64,000 bases of DNA from Geodermatophilus telluris (GCF_900102745.1 NZ_FMZF01000002.1:186001-250000), one strand, 5' to 3'. Counted from the first letter of the stretch, positions 25,423 through 34,405 are shown. The notes: generated from the letters alone by a model not told the origin. Numbers and translations: made by a program.

Positions 25423-27069
25423 TCAGGCTGCGACGGGACCGCGTCGCCGGACGATGGCCAGCAGCTCCCGCAGCACCGACGGGAAGGCCACGGCGAGCGT
25501 GCCGGCGGCCGCGGCCGCCCCGCCCACCACCACGACGGCCAGCAGCAGCGGCGTGGGCAGGGGCAGCAGCGACAGCGCGACCCCCACGGCGGCCACCGCC
25601 GCCCCCACCACCAGGGACGGGAGGACCGAGCGGGCCAGCACCCACCACCGCAGCTGCAGCATGCGTGCGGCGACGACCTGGACCACCACCGCGAACAGCA
25701 GGGAGGTGGCGAACTGGGCCCAGGCCACACCCACGATCCCCCACTGCAGGGCGGCGAGGGCGAGGGCGGGGACCAGCACGGCCAGCCGGGCCAGCGACAC
25801 CACCAGCGACAGTCCGGGCCGGCCGAGGGCCTTGTAGACCTCGTTGGAGCCGCCGGACAGCGACCGGCAGGCGCAGTACAGCGCCAGGGCGACGAGCGGG
25901 GCCACCGACGCCCCCCACTGGGGACCGAACAGCAGCGGCACGAGCAGCGGCGCGGTGACGGCCAGGCCCACCCCGGTCGTCACGCCGTACAGGGCGTAGA
26001 CGCGCAGGCTGAAGAGGTAGCCGTTCTGCAGCCGGCCGAGGTCGCCGCGCATCTTCGTGTACAGCGGGAAGACGACCACCGAGAGCACGAAGAAGACGTT
26101 GAGGATCACCATCTCGGGCAGCCGGAAGGCCAGCGTGTAGTAGCCCAGGGCGGTGGCGCCGAGGATGCGGCCGACGACGAGGTAGTCGACGTCGAAGACG
26201 AGCTTGGCCAGCAGCGTGCTGCCGGCCACCGGGGCGCCGTAGCCCAGGACGCTGCGGACGTCGGCCCGCCCGGCGCGCCAGAACGCCACGTCCGGCCGCT
26301 GCGGCGTGAGCAGCCACGCGGCGACGACGTAGGACACCGCGCCGGCCACCGTGCCCCCGACGATCGCGTAGGCGCCCGCGCCGGCGAAGGCCAGCACGAC
26401 CGACACCACGCCGGTGACGACGGTGCGCACCATCGCCGCGGCGACCACCCGGCGGAACGCCAGCTCCCGGCGCATGAGCGCGTCGGGCAGCGCGGCCAGC
26501 GAGTTGCAGAACAGCGACAGCGACAGCAGCCGCACCAGCGGCTCGACCTCGGGGTGGCCGAAGAAGCCGGCGATCAGCGGCGCCGCCAGCTGCACCAGGC
26601 CGAGCAGCAGCAGGCCCGCGACCAGCGAGCACAGCAGCGCCGCCCGCTCGGCGGCCCTCGTGCGCTCGAGGTAGATGAGGGCCTGCGCGACCCCGGCGTC
26701 GGCGATCGCCTCCGCGTAGACCAGCAGGACCAGCGCGAGGGAGACCAGGCCGAACTCGGCGGGGGTCAGCAGGCGCGCGAGCAGCACCGTGGTGAGCAGC
26801 GTGACCAGCTTGCCGGCCACCTGGGCGCCGCCGAGCCACGCGGCCCCGCTGGCGCCGGCGCGGGTCAGGTCCTGGCCCTCCGGCGGTCGCTGCGCGGGCG
26901 GCTCGCTCGCCGTCGCGACGTCGTCCGGGCCGGCGGTCACCGGGGACCGCCCGGGGGCGACGGGCGGGCCGTCGTCGGTCGCGCCGCCGTCGGACGGGGT
27001 GCCGTCGGGCCGGCTGTCGTCGGTGGCCTCCGCGCTGCGGGCAGGCTCGACCGGACTGTGGCGACCCAT
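25423..27069 (-). CDS. Polysaccharide flippase (Wzx/WzxC, MOP superfamily)
   Basis: 548 residues: an acidic, disordered N-terminal 75 residues, then about 14 hydrophobic segments. The family opening is seen in VTLLTTVLLARLLTPAEFGLVSLA, and the middle has VVGRILGATALGYYTLAFRLPE, close to WzxC/colanic-acid-type exporters. It would flip the lipid-linked unit outward. It is the second flippase of the window, the other being the fusion at 4055. ATG 27069 is preceded by a TACCCT box at 7 nt, so it has a leaderless promoter separate from the gene set upstream. Confidence 0.92.
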   Translation of the reverse strand: MGRHSPVEPARSAEATDDSRPDGTPSDGGATDDGPPVAPGRSPVTAGPDDVATASEPPAQRPPEGQDLTRAGASGAAWLGGAQVAGKLVTLLTTVLLARLLTPAEFGLVSLALVLLVYAEAIADAGVAQALIYLERTRAAERAALLCSLVAGLLLLGLVQLAAPLIAGFFGHPEVEPLVRLLSLSLFCNSLAALPDALMRRELAFRRVVAAAMVRTVVTGVVSVVLAFAGAGAYAIVGGTVAGAVSYVVAAWLLTPQRPDVAFWRAGRADVRSVLGYGAPVAGSTLLAKLVFDVDYLVVGRILGATALGYYTLAFRLPEMVILNVFFVLSVVVFPLYTKMRGDLGRLQNGYLFSLRVYALYGVTTGVGLAVTAPLLVPLLFGPQWGASVAPLVALALYCACRSLSGGSNEVYKALGRPGLSLVVSLARLAVLVPALALAALQWGIVGVAWAQFATSLLFAVVVQVVAARMLQLRWWVLARSVLPSLVVGAAVAAVGVALSLLPLPTPLLLAVVVVGGAAAAAGTLAVAFPSVLRELLAIVRRRGPVAA

Positions 27070-27076
27070 GTCAGCG

Positions 27077-27082
27077 AGGGTA
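27077..27082 (-). promoter_or_regulatory. -10 box (TACCCT) for leaderless flippase 2
   Basis: On the minus strand TACCCT lies 7 nt before ATG 27069; no SD is seen. Confidence 0.5.
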
Positions 27083-27114
27083 CGTTCCGGGCCCGCACGG
27101 GCCCGTCGCGTCGG

Positions 27115-28263
27115 TCACCGGTCCACCTGGGAGAGGGACGCGCGGCACTCCTCGAGGTACTCCTCGGCCACCGTGCGCCAGGTGCGCACCGGCTCGGCCG
27201 GGGTCGCCGGACCGGGCCCGGCGGCCTGCCCGGTCAGCGCCTCCCGCACCAGCCGGACCAGCTCGCCCTCCGACCCCGCGACGCGCAGCAGCGGGTGCGG
27301 CGGCTGCTCGCGGGCACCGGCCGCGGTGGCCACGACCGGGAGCCCGGCGGCCAGCGCCTCGGTGACGGAGTTCCGGATGCCCAGGCCGTGCCGGTCGGGG
27401 AAGACGGCGACGTCGGACTCCGCGAAGACGTCGGCCATCGAGGGGACGTTGGGCCGGACCTCGACGCGGTCCTCGGCCAGCGCGAGCACCGCGGGGGTCG
27501 GCTGCCGGCCGGCCAGCAGGAACCGGGTGCCCGGGGCCTGCTCCCACACCTGCGGCGCGACCTCGCGCACGAGCACGGTCGCGCTCTCGATGTTGGGCTC
27601 GTAGTGCAGGCTGCCCACGAAGCAGACCGTGGGCGGCCCCGGCACGCGCACCCGCGGCCCGGCCGGGGTCTCGGTGCCGTTGGGGACGGCCCGCACCGGG
27701 CGCCCGAGCAGCGCGGACCAGCGCTCGGCGTCCCGCTGCCCGACGGTGAGCAGCCGCACCCGCTGCGGCAGGGCCCGCTCCGCGACGAGCGCCTGGCGCG
27801 CCTTGCGCGCGCGGAAGCGGCGCCGCAGGCCGGTGGCCAGCTCCACCTCCATGCCCAGGCGCATCGACCACGGGTCGACCGCCTGCAGCACCACGGGGCC
27901 GCGCACCGCGTGGACCAGCGGGGTGACGTGCGGACCGTGCACCAGCGTCACGTCGGCGTCCGCGGACAGCCGGGCGACCGCCGCCCGGGCCTCGGGCGTG
28001 CACACCGCCTCGGCGCCGGGGTGGGCGCGCGAGACCAGCGAGCGGAGGAGCGCGAGCCGCGGGTCGCGGGGGCGCAGCAGCTGCACGTCGGCGCAGCGGG
28101 CCGCGACCTCCGGCGGCACCGGCACGTCGCCGGTGTAGGTCAGCAGCGTGACCTCGACGTCGTCGGGGAGCGCACCGAGCACCCCGTAGGGGATCAGCGA
28201 GCTGCCGTCGCCCCGCTCCGGGTCCCGGTTGGGCACGCCCTCGGTGACGTAGACCAGCCTCAC
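27115..28263 (-). CDS. GT4 glycosyltransferase
   Basis: 382 residues, GT-B fold. The N-terminal domain opens with LVYVTEGVPNRDPERGDGSS, the donor domain with PPTVCFVGSLHYEPNIE, and the nucleotide-sugar site reads ESDVAVFPDRHGLGIRNSVTEALAAGLPVVAT, which holds the conserved Glu of GT4 enzymes. The sequence resembles the sugar transferase family that includes PslH and WcaI-like proteins. GTG 28263 follows GAGGGGGA and sits 13 bases after the APH-like gene, so it belongs to the same leftward transcript as the kinase genes. Confidence 0.9.
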   Translation of the reverse strand: MRLVYVTEGVPNRDPERGDGSSLIPYGVLGALPDDVEVTLLTYTGDVPVPPEVAARCADVQLLRPRDPRLALLRSLVSRAHPGAEAVCTPEARAAVARLSADADVTLVHGPHVTPLVHAVRGPVVLQAVDPWSMRLGMEVELATGLRRRFRARKARQALVAERALPQRVRLLTVGQRDAERWSALLGRPVRAVPNGTETPAGPRVRVPGPPTVCFVGSLHYEPNIESATVLVREVAPQVWEQAPGTRFLLAGRQPTPAVLALAEDRVEVRPNVPSMADVFAESDVAVFPDRHGLGIRNSVTEALAAGLPVVATAAGAREQPPHPLLRVAGSEGELVRLVREALTGQAAGPGPATPAEPVRTWRTVAEEYLEECRASLSQVDR

Positions 28264-28276
28264 GTCCCGGTCCCCC

Positions 28277-29299
28277 TCACAGCTGCTCCACCCGGTCGAG
28301 CGCGTGCCGCCACAGCGCCACGTCGCGGTCCGCGGCGACGGCCGCGCGCGCCTGCTCCGGCGTGGGCCGTCCGGCGTCCTCCGACGACGACGCGCCGGCC
28401 GGGACCAGGCGCTCGGCCAGCGTCGCCGAGGACCGGGCCCAGGCCAGGACCACCACCTGCGGCAGCAGCGCCGGGTCGATCCCCCGCGCGCGGAGGTGGT
28501 CGGCCAGCAGCGGCCGGGCCCAGGCGGCCGGGCCGGTGAACGTGGCGTCGAACGCCTCCCGCTGCCCGTCGCGCGTCCACGCGCCGCGCCGCGCCTCGCC
28601 CAGGTGGCCGAGGAGGAAGACCAGGTCGTGCCCCGGGACGCCGTGCTCGTCGGCCCGCTCCCAGTCGATCACCTGCAGCGAGCCGTCGGCGGCCAGGAAG
28701 AGGTTGGGGTGGCTGAGGTCGGCGTGCTCGAGGACGGCCGGCACCGCGACGTCCCGGAGGGGGGCCAGGACGGCGTGCGTGCGCTCAACGAGTCCGGCCA
28801 GGTCGCCGCCGTCGTCGCCGACCAGCTCGACCAGGGACCGCAGCGGCCGCTGCACCGCGCGCTCGTACCAGCCCGCGTTCGCGTCCGCGGGCCGGGTGAC
28901 CGGGAGGGCGGAGACGAACGCCACGCCGGCGGCCACCGCGGCCTCCGGGTCCTGGCGCACGCGGGCGGGGTCCAGCTCGGCCCCCCGGACGACGGTCTCC
29001 ACGAGCACGGCGCGGTCCTCGTGCTCCACGAGCCCGACCAGCTGCGGCGCGCCCACGCCGGTGCCGGCGAGCAGGCCGAGCACGTGGGCCTCGCGCCGGG
29101 TGCCGCTGTCGTCGCCGGCGCGGCGGGGGACCTTGACCACCAGCTCGGGGCGGCCGCGCGCGCCGGACACCATGCCGACCACGTGCCGCGAGGTGGTGAA
29201 CCGGGGCGTGAGCACGGAGGTGCGCATGCCGCGCACCCGCCGCTCGTCCAGGCCGAGCGCGGCGCGGTGCTGCCGCAGCAGCTCCTCGACGAAGGTCAC
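28277..29299 (-). CDS. APH/choline-kinase-fold phosphotransferase
   Basis: 340 residues from GTG 29299, which overlaps the stop of the gene before it (GTGA). The catalytic loop is HADLSHPNLFL (family form HxDxxxxN) and the metal site VIDWERAD; the ATP-binding lobe has ELVVKVPRR and RREAHVLGLL. Members phosphorylate small molecules such as aminoglycosides, choline, homoserine or sugars. Sitting between a nucleotidyltransferase-kinase fusion and a GT4, it more likely acts on a sugar or on a lipid or polyol head group of the glycan than on a drug. That role is inference. Confidence 0.82.
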   Translation of the reverse strand: MTFVEELLRQHRAALGLDERRVRGMRTSVLTPRFTTSRHVVGMVSGARGRPELVVKVPRRAGDDSGTRREAHVLGLLAGTGVGAPQLVGLVEHEDRAVLVETVVRGAELDPARVRQDPEAAVAAGVAFVSALPVTRPADANAGWYERAVQRPLRSLVELVGDDGGDLAGLVERTHAVLAPLRDVAVPAVLEHADLSHPNLFLAADGSLQVIDWERADEHGVPGHDLVFLLGHLGEARRGAWTRDGQREAFDATFTGPAAWARPLLADHLRARGIDPALLPQVVVLAWARSSATLAERLVPAGASSSEDAGRPTPEQARAAVAADRDVALWRHALDRVEQL

Positions 29300-29910
29300 G
29301 GGACCTCCGGCCGTCGTCCGACGGTGCTGCCCTCGGGAACCCCGGCCGGGAAGACGCCGAGCGCCACCGCGGCCCGCCCGGCCAGGGACAGGGCCCGGCC
29401 GAAGCGCACGGCGCCGTGGCGGGACAGCGCGTCGCGGACGAGCGCCGGCGCGTCCAGGGGCACCATGCGCGAGCAGGTGCGCAGGTCGGGCGCGTGCCAG
29501 TGGGCGACGACGTCGGTGAGCCCGGCGGCGCGGAACGCGCGCGGCCAGCCGAGCAGGGTGCGCGGCCCGGCGGCGTGCAGGTCGCGGCGGACCTCGGCGT
29601 ACACCCAGCCTCCGGGGCGCACGGCGGCGGCCGCGGCGGCGAGGTCTGCGGCGGTCGGCTGCACCAGCACCACGACGTCGGGCGCGGCGTCGGCGACCGG
29701 CCGCCAGTCGGGACCGGGCCGGACGACGTCGACCTGCAGCAGCCGCAGCGCCGCGAGCAGGTCGTCGTCGGGCGTGCCGCCGCAGGCCACCACGCGCAGG
29801 CGGGTCGACGGCAGCAGGAACCGCCAGTCCAGGCGCCGCCACAGGTGCAGCGGCAGGTCGGGGGCCGCCGGGTCCGCGGGGGCCCCCGGGTCGACGTGCG
29901 GTCCGGTCAT
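29296..29910 (-). CDS. Methyltransferase-like small protein (degenerate SAM fold)
   Basis: 204 residues from ATG 29910, overlapping the stop of the gene before it (ATGA) and the start of the next (GTGA). It reads as an alpha/beta fold: LRVVACGGTPDDD, DVVVLVQPT, then VRPGGWVYAEVRRD, which looks like the strand-4/strand-5 part of a class I methyltransferase, and FRAAGLTDVVAHWHAPDL. The SAM-binding Gly-rich loop is weak (VACGG), so it could be catalytic or a scaffold. The tight coupling to two kinase-type genes suggests one pathway. Confidence 0.6.
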   Translation of the reverse strand: MTGPHVDPGAPADPAAPDLPLHLWRRLDWRFLLPSTRLRVVACGGTPDDDLLAALRLLQVDVVRPGPDWRPVADAAPDVVVLVQPTAADLAAAAAAVRPGGWVYAEVRRDLHAAGPRTLLGWPRAFRAAGLTDVVAHWHAPDLRTCSRMVPLDAPALVRDALSRHGAVRFGRALSLAGRAAVALGVFPAGVPEGSTVGRRPEVP

Positions 29911-31262
29911 CGGCGCCGTCGTCCGCCGGAGCGGGCGGGACCACCGGGAGGCGGCGCGGCCAGGGCCTCGACCCGCTCCCACACGACGGCCAGCGCCCGC
30001 CGCCGGACCTCGTCCGCGGGTGCGCCGGCGTCGAGCACGACCATGCCCGGCAGCCGGTCGCGCAGCGCGAGGTAGGCCTGGCGGCGCTCCTCGAGCACCT
30101 CGGGGGAGTGCTCGCCCTTGCGCCGGAACATCAGCTCGCCGGGGGCGTCGAGCAGGAGCAGCACGTCCGGGGAGGGCCCGAGCCGGAGCATGGCGGCGTT
30201 GGCCACGCGGTCACCGAGGCTCGACCCCGGCGCGGCGAGCAGCGCGTCGTAGACGAACCGGTCGACGACCACGAGCCGTCCGCGGGCCCGGTGCCAGCGC
30301 GCCTCGCCCACGCTGCGGACCACCCGCAGCAGCAGCCGGCCGAGCCGGCCGCCGGGGACCCGGCGCACGTAGGGGTCCCAGCGCGTCTCCTGCCACATGC
30401 CCATGTACACGTACCGCGTCGGCAGCGGCACCTGGGCGGTGAGCGCGTCGGACAGGGTGGTCTTGCCGGCGCCGTCGGGGCCCAGGACGGCCACCAGGGA
30501 GCCGGGCAGCCGGTCGGCCCGGCGGGGAGCGGGCAGCCGGCGGGCCGCGCGGCTGCCCAGCGTCCGGGCCGGCAGCCGCAGCCCCAGCTCCCGGGCCCAG
30601 CCGGCGCGGAGCTCCCCGCCCAGCCGCACGGCCTCCTCGACCCGGCCCGCGCCGACGGCCGCCAGCAACCGGTCCGCACTCCCGGGACCGCCGTGGCGGT
30701 CGACGAGCGCGGCGGCGGGGCCGTCGGTGCCGGCGACCCGAGCGGCCGCGGCGGCGGGCTCGACCCGCGACGGCGCGATGGTGCCCTTGTCGAGCAGCTG
30801 GTGCAGGAGGTAGAGCCACGCCTCGTCCTGCGGGGCGAGCCGCTGCAGGCCCCCCTGCAGGTGCCGGCGGGCGAGGGCGCCCGCGGCCAGGTCGGTGCGG
30901 AGCTCCTGGTAGGTGCCGAAGGCGACCTCGGTGACCACGTCGAGCTTGAGCCAGAGGTCCTCGGCGGAGTCGTAGCGGTGGTAGAAGCGGTGGCTGCCGT
31001 GCCCGGCCGCCGGGAGGCGGGTCAGGCCGGCCGCGCGGAGCCCGGCGTCCAGGACCGGCAGCGCGGCCGGGTCGACGAGGACGTCGACGTCGCCGGACGG
31101 GCGGCGCAGCTCGTCGGCCCCGCGCACCAGCGCCCACGCCGCACCGGTGCGGTCGAGGGCGTCGAAGGCGGCCCGGATGGTCGGGTGCACCTCCGGGGCG
31201 TCGCCGGTCCCGCCGGGTGACCCCGGCGCTCCGACCGCCTCGGCGCGGGCCTGGCCGGCCAT
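29907..31262 (-). CDS. Nucleotidyltransferase fused to a thymidylate-kinase-like P-loop kinase
   Basis: 451 residues. Residues about 25-150 have a nucleotidyltransferase fold: ALVRGADELRRPSGDVDVLVDP holds the GD-x-DxD metal motif, with LKLDVV as the third acidic residue. From about residue 250 comes a P-loop kinase: VAVLGPDGAGKTTL, VVVDRFVYDALL and a LID-like MFRRKGEHSPEVLEERR, as in dTMP kinases. ATG 31262 is chosen because GGGGGACGGG lies just before it; the open frame upstream is low-complexity. The fusion might make and use a phosphorylated or nucleotide-activated group for glycan decoration. The substrate is unknown. Confidence 0.78.
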   Translation of the reverse strand: MAGQARAEAVGAPGSPGGTGDAPEVHPTIRAAFDALDRTGAAWALVRGADELRRPSGDVDVLVDPAALPVLDAGLRAAGLTRLPAAGHGSHRFYHRYDSAEDLWLKLDVVTEVAFGTYQELRTDLAAGALARRHLQGGLQRLAPQDEAWLYLLHQLLDKGTIAPSRVEPAAAAARVAGTDGPAAALVDRHGGPGSADRLLAAVGAGRVEEAVRLGGELRAGWARELGLRLPARTLGSRAARRLPAPRRADRLPGSLVAVLGPDGAGKTTLSDALTAQVPLPTRYVYMGMWQETRWDPYVRRVPGGRLGRLLLRVVRSVGEARWHRARGRLVVVDRFVYDALLAAPGSSLGDRVANAAMLRLGPSPDVLLLLDAPGELMFRRKGEHSPEVLEERRQAYLALRDRLPGMVVLDAGAPADEVRRRALAVVWERVEALAAPPPGGPARSGGRRRR

Positions 31263-31378
31263 CCCGTCCCCCTGTCTGTCGCTGGCCCCGCCGTCGGCGG
31301 GTGCCGGTCGTCGGTCCGACGTCGGGGGCGCGGCGTGCGCCCCCGTCCTGCCCCGCCCTCGTCCCGGGCGGGCCGGGG

Positions 31379-31981
31379 TCACAGCCCCCAGCTCACGTCC
31401 TTGCGCTTGACGACGGCGGGGACGCCGGCGACCAGCGTCCCCGGCGGGACGTCGCGGGTCACCACGGAGTGCGCCGCGACCACGGCGCCCCGGCCGATGG
31501 TGACGCCCTTCATGATGGTGGCGCCGAAGCCGATCCAGACGTCGTCCTCGACGACGATCGGCGCGGACTGCGGCTTGCCGTCCATGTCGTGGTTGTCGCT
31601 GTCGCGGAAGGTGACGCGGTCACCGATGATCACGTTGTCGCCGATGGTGATCGACCGGTAGCAGGAGAGCCGGATGTCGACGTTGGAGCCGCTGCCGTGG
31701 CCGATCCGCAGGACCGCTCCCGACGCCACCCCCACGCGGAGCCCGCTCATGAACGAGCCCCGGCCGGCCACGTGCACCTGCGCGCCGTCGCGCACCACGA
31801 AGTGCCCCGGGTAGAGCGGCGCCCCGCCCGCCCACTGCCGGCCCAGCGTGAACTTCTCCCCGATGGAGAGCTCCGCGCTGCGGGCCACGCGGAAGGTCAC
31901 CTTGCGGTACACGACCAGCTTGCTGCCGTGCCGCAGGGACGGCAGGGGGTTGATCCGGAGCAGTTCACGAGCGGCGGACAC
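31379..31981 (-). CDS. Hexapeptide-repeat (left-handed beta-helix) acyltransferase
   Basis: 200 residues. The C-terminal two thirds are hexapeptide repeats: SITIGDNVIIGDRV, PIVVEDDVWIGFGATIMKGVTIGRGAVVAAHSVV and a final DVPPGTLVAGVPAVVKR. The His in DNHDMDG is the usual catalytic base of LacA/NodL/WcaF-type O-acetyltransferases. It would acetylate a sugar of the polymer as a homotrimer. GTG 31981 has a TAAGGT box 8 nt upstream and no SD, so it is probably leaderless. Confidence 0.88.
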   Translation of the reverse strand: MSAARELLRINPLPSLRHGSKLVVYRKVTFRVARSAELSIGEKFTLGRQWAGGAPLYPGHFVVRDGAQVHVAGRGSFMSGLRVGVASGAVLRIGHGSGSNVDIRLSCYRSITIGDNVIIGDRVTFRDSDNHDMDGKPQSAPIVVEDDVWIGFGATIMKGVTIGRGAVVAAHSVVTRDVPPGTLVAGVPAVVKRKDVSWGL

Positions 31982-31989
31982 GACGTCTG

Positions 31990-31995
31990 ACCTTA
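31990..31995 (-). promoter_or_regulatory. -10 box (TAAGGT) for the acyltransferase
   Basis: On the minus strand TAAGGT lies 8 nt before GTG 31981. It sits inside a 71-base gap that also holds the terminator at 32008. Confidence 0.5.
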
Positions 31996-32007
31996 GGGGA
32001 GGAGGAG

Positions 32008-32044
32008 CCCGGTGCCGTCCCCCGTCGGGGTGGACGGCACCGGG
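32008..32044 (-). terminator. Strong hairpin after GT2 copy 2
   Basis: CCCGGTGCCGTCC pairs perfectly with GGACGGCACCGGG over 13 bp around an 11-nt loop, 8 bases past the stop of the GT2 gene. Confidence 0.75.
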
Positions 32045-32052
32045 CGGGGCCC

Positions 32053-32931
32053 TCAGGCCGAGCGGGCCTCGATGGCCGGGCGCTCCGCGGCCAGCAGGGC
32101 CTCGGCGGTCTCCGGCGTGGCCACCGGCGCCGACGCGGCGAGGGTGCGGTCGCCGCGGCGGACGTGCCGGCTGCCCCCACGGTTGACCCGCTCGATGGCG
32201 AGCGCGCGCAGGACCCGCAGGCCGTCCCGCCACGTGTTCAGGTTGCTCTCGCCGTGGATGCGCTCGAACTCGAAGCTCGGCACCTCGACGATCCGCAGCT
32301 TCGCCTTGGCGACGCGGGTGTTGATGATCGTCTCGATCTCGAACCCGTCGCCCCAGCGCTTGCGGTCCTCGTCGTGGTCGCCCGCCTTGAGGTCCAGGAC
32401 CGTCAGGCAGTGCTCCCAGAAGGCGTTGTAGCCGTAGCACAGGTCGGTGTAGCGGGTGCCGAACAGCACGTTGGCCGAGCGGTTGAGCCACCGGTTGCCC
32501 CAGGCGCGCATGCGGGTGATGTCCGCGCTGCCGCCGCCGTTGGCGAAGCGGGTGCCCTTGGCGTAGTCCGCGCCGTCGACCAGGGCCTGCACGAACCGCG
32601 GGATCTCGCGGGGGTCGGCCGAGCCGTCGGCGTCCAGCATGACCACGATGTCACCGGTCACCGCCGCGAAGCCGCACGCCATGGCGTTGCCCTTGCCCCG
32701 GCGGTTCTGCCGCACGATGCGCACGTCGGGGCGCAGCGAGCGGGCGACGGCGATGGTGTCGTCCACGCTGCGGCCGTCCACGACGATGACCTCGTACACG
32801 TCCTCGGGCAGCAGCGAGAAGACGTGCGGGAGGTTGCGGGCCTCGTTGTAGGTGGGGATGACGACGCTCACCCGAGGGAGCGCGCCGGCCGGCCTCTCGA
32901 GCGGGGACGCGTCGGAGGTGTCGCGGTGCAT
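32053..32931 (-). CDS. GT2 glycosyltransferase (DPM1-like), copy 2
   Basis: 292 residues from ATG 32931 with AAGGAG 9 nt upstream. The GT-A domain has VSVVIPTYNEARNLPHV, MLDADGSAD and GYNAFWEH, nearly the same as the protein at 16961-17854. Over residues 20-250 I estimate that more than four fifths of residues match; at DNA level many synonymous sites differ, so this is an older duplication than the sugar-transferase repeat. An upstream in-frame ATG (33015) exists but lacks an SD. The two copies may add the same sugar in two assembly lines. Confidence 0.9.
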   Translation of the reverse strand: MHRDTSDASPLERPAGALPRVSVVIPTYNEARNLPHVFSLLPEDVYEVIVVDGRSVDDTIAVARSLRPDVRIVRQNRRGKGNAMACGFAAVTGDIVVMLDADGSADPREIPRFVQALVDGADYAKGTRFANGGGSADITRMRAWGNRWLNRSANVLFGTRYTDLCYGYNAFWEHCLTVLDLKAGDHDEDRKRWGDGFEIETIINTRVAKAKLRIVEVPSFEFERIHGESNLNTWRDGLRVLRALAIERVNRGGSRHVRRGDRTLAASAPVATPETAEALLAAERPAIEARSA

Positions 32932-33401
32932 GAGGGTCCTCTCCTTGCGGAAGGGCCCGGTTTCGCCACTGCTCACTGCCGGACTCTGGCGACCAGGGTT
33001 CGTCCGGCAGGTCATCGCTGCCCTGTCTGTGCTTCGGTGGTCGATCCCGTGGTCCGGTGTCCCGAGGCCCTCCTTGGCCTCACGACGCCACTCCGGAGCG
33101 CTCGACTGCTGCGCCGCCTGGGCCCCCACGGGTGACCTTCGAGTGAAACGACTCGGTCCATGTGTCTACAACAGAGGTCATCTGCTGTCCATCGGACCGC
33201 GCGCCGCCACCCGTCCGGGGACGACGGCCGGTTCCCGACCGCGACCGGGAGCGGGCGGACCGGCGAGGGCCTCCGCGCGGCCGTCCCAGGCGTGTCACTG
33301 CCCGAGCGTCAGGGCACGTTGACCCTGCGCCACGACGAGGGGGCGGGACGACGTCCGGGCGGGGGCGCGGTGGGGCGCGCTCCGCGAGCCTGTGTCTCTC
33401 C
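32932..33401. other. Intergenic region upstream of GT2 copy 2
   Basis: 470 bases with no gene I can support. An 8-bp inverted repeat TGCCGGAC / GTCCGGCA (32977-33009) lies in the leader of the GT2 gene. An AT-richer island at 33135-33190 probably holds its promoter, and contains a small CGAGT-N6-ACTCG hairpin; no clear -35/-10 pair stands out. Confidence 0.35.
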
Positions 33402-34361
33402 TCACCCGTCGAGCTGGTCGTCGGTCAGGCCGTCCCGCCGGGGGTCGTCGAGCACCTCCTGCAGCGCCCGGGCGGCGTCCGCGTCGCCGGACAGGGTCGA
33501 GCGCAGGAAGTCCGTCGTGGTGGCGAGCACCGTGGCGAAGCTGGGGTCCTCCGGCTTGCCGTAGGGCGAGCTGTGGGTGGCCTCGCGCAGCCCCAGGAAG
33601 GCCTTCGGGGCCGGGGCCGCCTCGAACGCGGCGCGCCCGTCCGCCACCGGGATCGTGTCGTCAGCGGTGCCGTGCTCGAACAGGGTCGGCACGCCGGGCT
33701 GGGCGAAGGACGCCCCGAAGCCGGTCAGCGTCCCGGCCAGCACCACCGCCGCGGTGATCCGCTCGTCGGCGCAGCAGGTGTTGAGCAGGCCGATGGTGGT
33801 CACCGCGCCGCCGGAGTGCCCGGCGGCGGCGACCGCCGAGGGGTCCAGCCGTCCCTCGAGGACGTCACCGGCCGTGGTGTCGAGGGCCAGCACCTGGGTG
33901 AGCACGAAGGAGACGTCGGCGGGCTGGTTGAGCACGTCGGTGTAGACGGGGTCCACGTCGGCGTTGGTCAGCGGGAAGGTGGGCGCGGCGACGACGAACC
34001 CGGCCGAGGCCCACCCCGAGAGCAGGTCGTCGTACGCGGCGGGTCCCGACGTGATGCCGTGGCTGAAGACCACGACGGGGTAGGGGCCCTCGCCGTCGGT
34101 GGGGTACCAGACCGTGGTCGGCAGGTCCCGGCCCGCCACCTCGTCGCCGGGCTCGCCCGGCGTCGGGTCGGTGGCGCGGCTGGTGTCGGTCAGCTCGAGG
34201 GTCCGCGTGTCGACCGGGTGGGTGTCGACGGCCGCGGCCGTGGTCGAGGTGCCCGCCGGCGGGGACGCCGACGGCTCGGACGTGCCGCAGCCGACGGTCG
34301 TGCCGACGAGGAGCCCGGCGAGGACGGGGGGCAGGAGGCGTCGGAGCCGCGGTCGGGACAC
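33402..34361 (-). CDS. Lipoprotein alpha/beta hydrolase (dienelactone/PAF-acetylhydrolase-like)
   Basis: 319 residues from GTG 34361 (GTG 34379 is also possible). A basic start, a short hydrophobic stretch and the lipobox-like TVGC at about residue 24 mark an exported lipoprotein. The hydrolase domain has VVFSHGITSGP (oxyanion region), AAGHSGGAV with the nucleophile Ser, EHGTADDTIP with the Asp, and a late REATHSSPYG with the His. It could remove ester groups such as the acetyl groups placed by the acyltransferase at 31379. That link is only by location. Confidence 0.82.
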   Translation of the reverse strand: MSRPRLRRLLPPVLAGLLVGTTVGCGTSEPSASPPAGTSTTAAAVDTHPVDTRTLELTDTSRATDPTPGEPGDEVAGRDLPTTVWYPTDGEGPYPVVVFSHGITSGPAAYDDLLSGWASAGFVVAAPTFPLTNADVDPVYTDVLNQPADVSFVLTQVLALDTTAGDVLEGRLDPSAVAAAGHSGGAVTTIGLLNTCCADERITAAVVLAGTLTGFGASFAQPGVPTLFEHGTADDTIPVADGRAAFEAAPAPKAFLGLREATHSSPYGKPEDPSFATVLATTTDFLRSTLSGDADAARALQEVLDDPRRDGLTDDQLDG

Positions 34362-34405
34362 CGCCCGAGCATCCCCCACGGACGACGGGTGGCCGCCGAG
34401 GGGAG

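Noticed and set aside
28277-29299. The APH-fold protein as an antibiotic-resistance kinase
   Set aside because: It is translationally coupled to glycan-type genes and the APH fold is shared by many small-molecule kinases; nothing points to a drug substrate.
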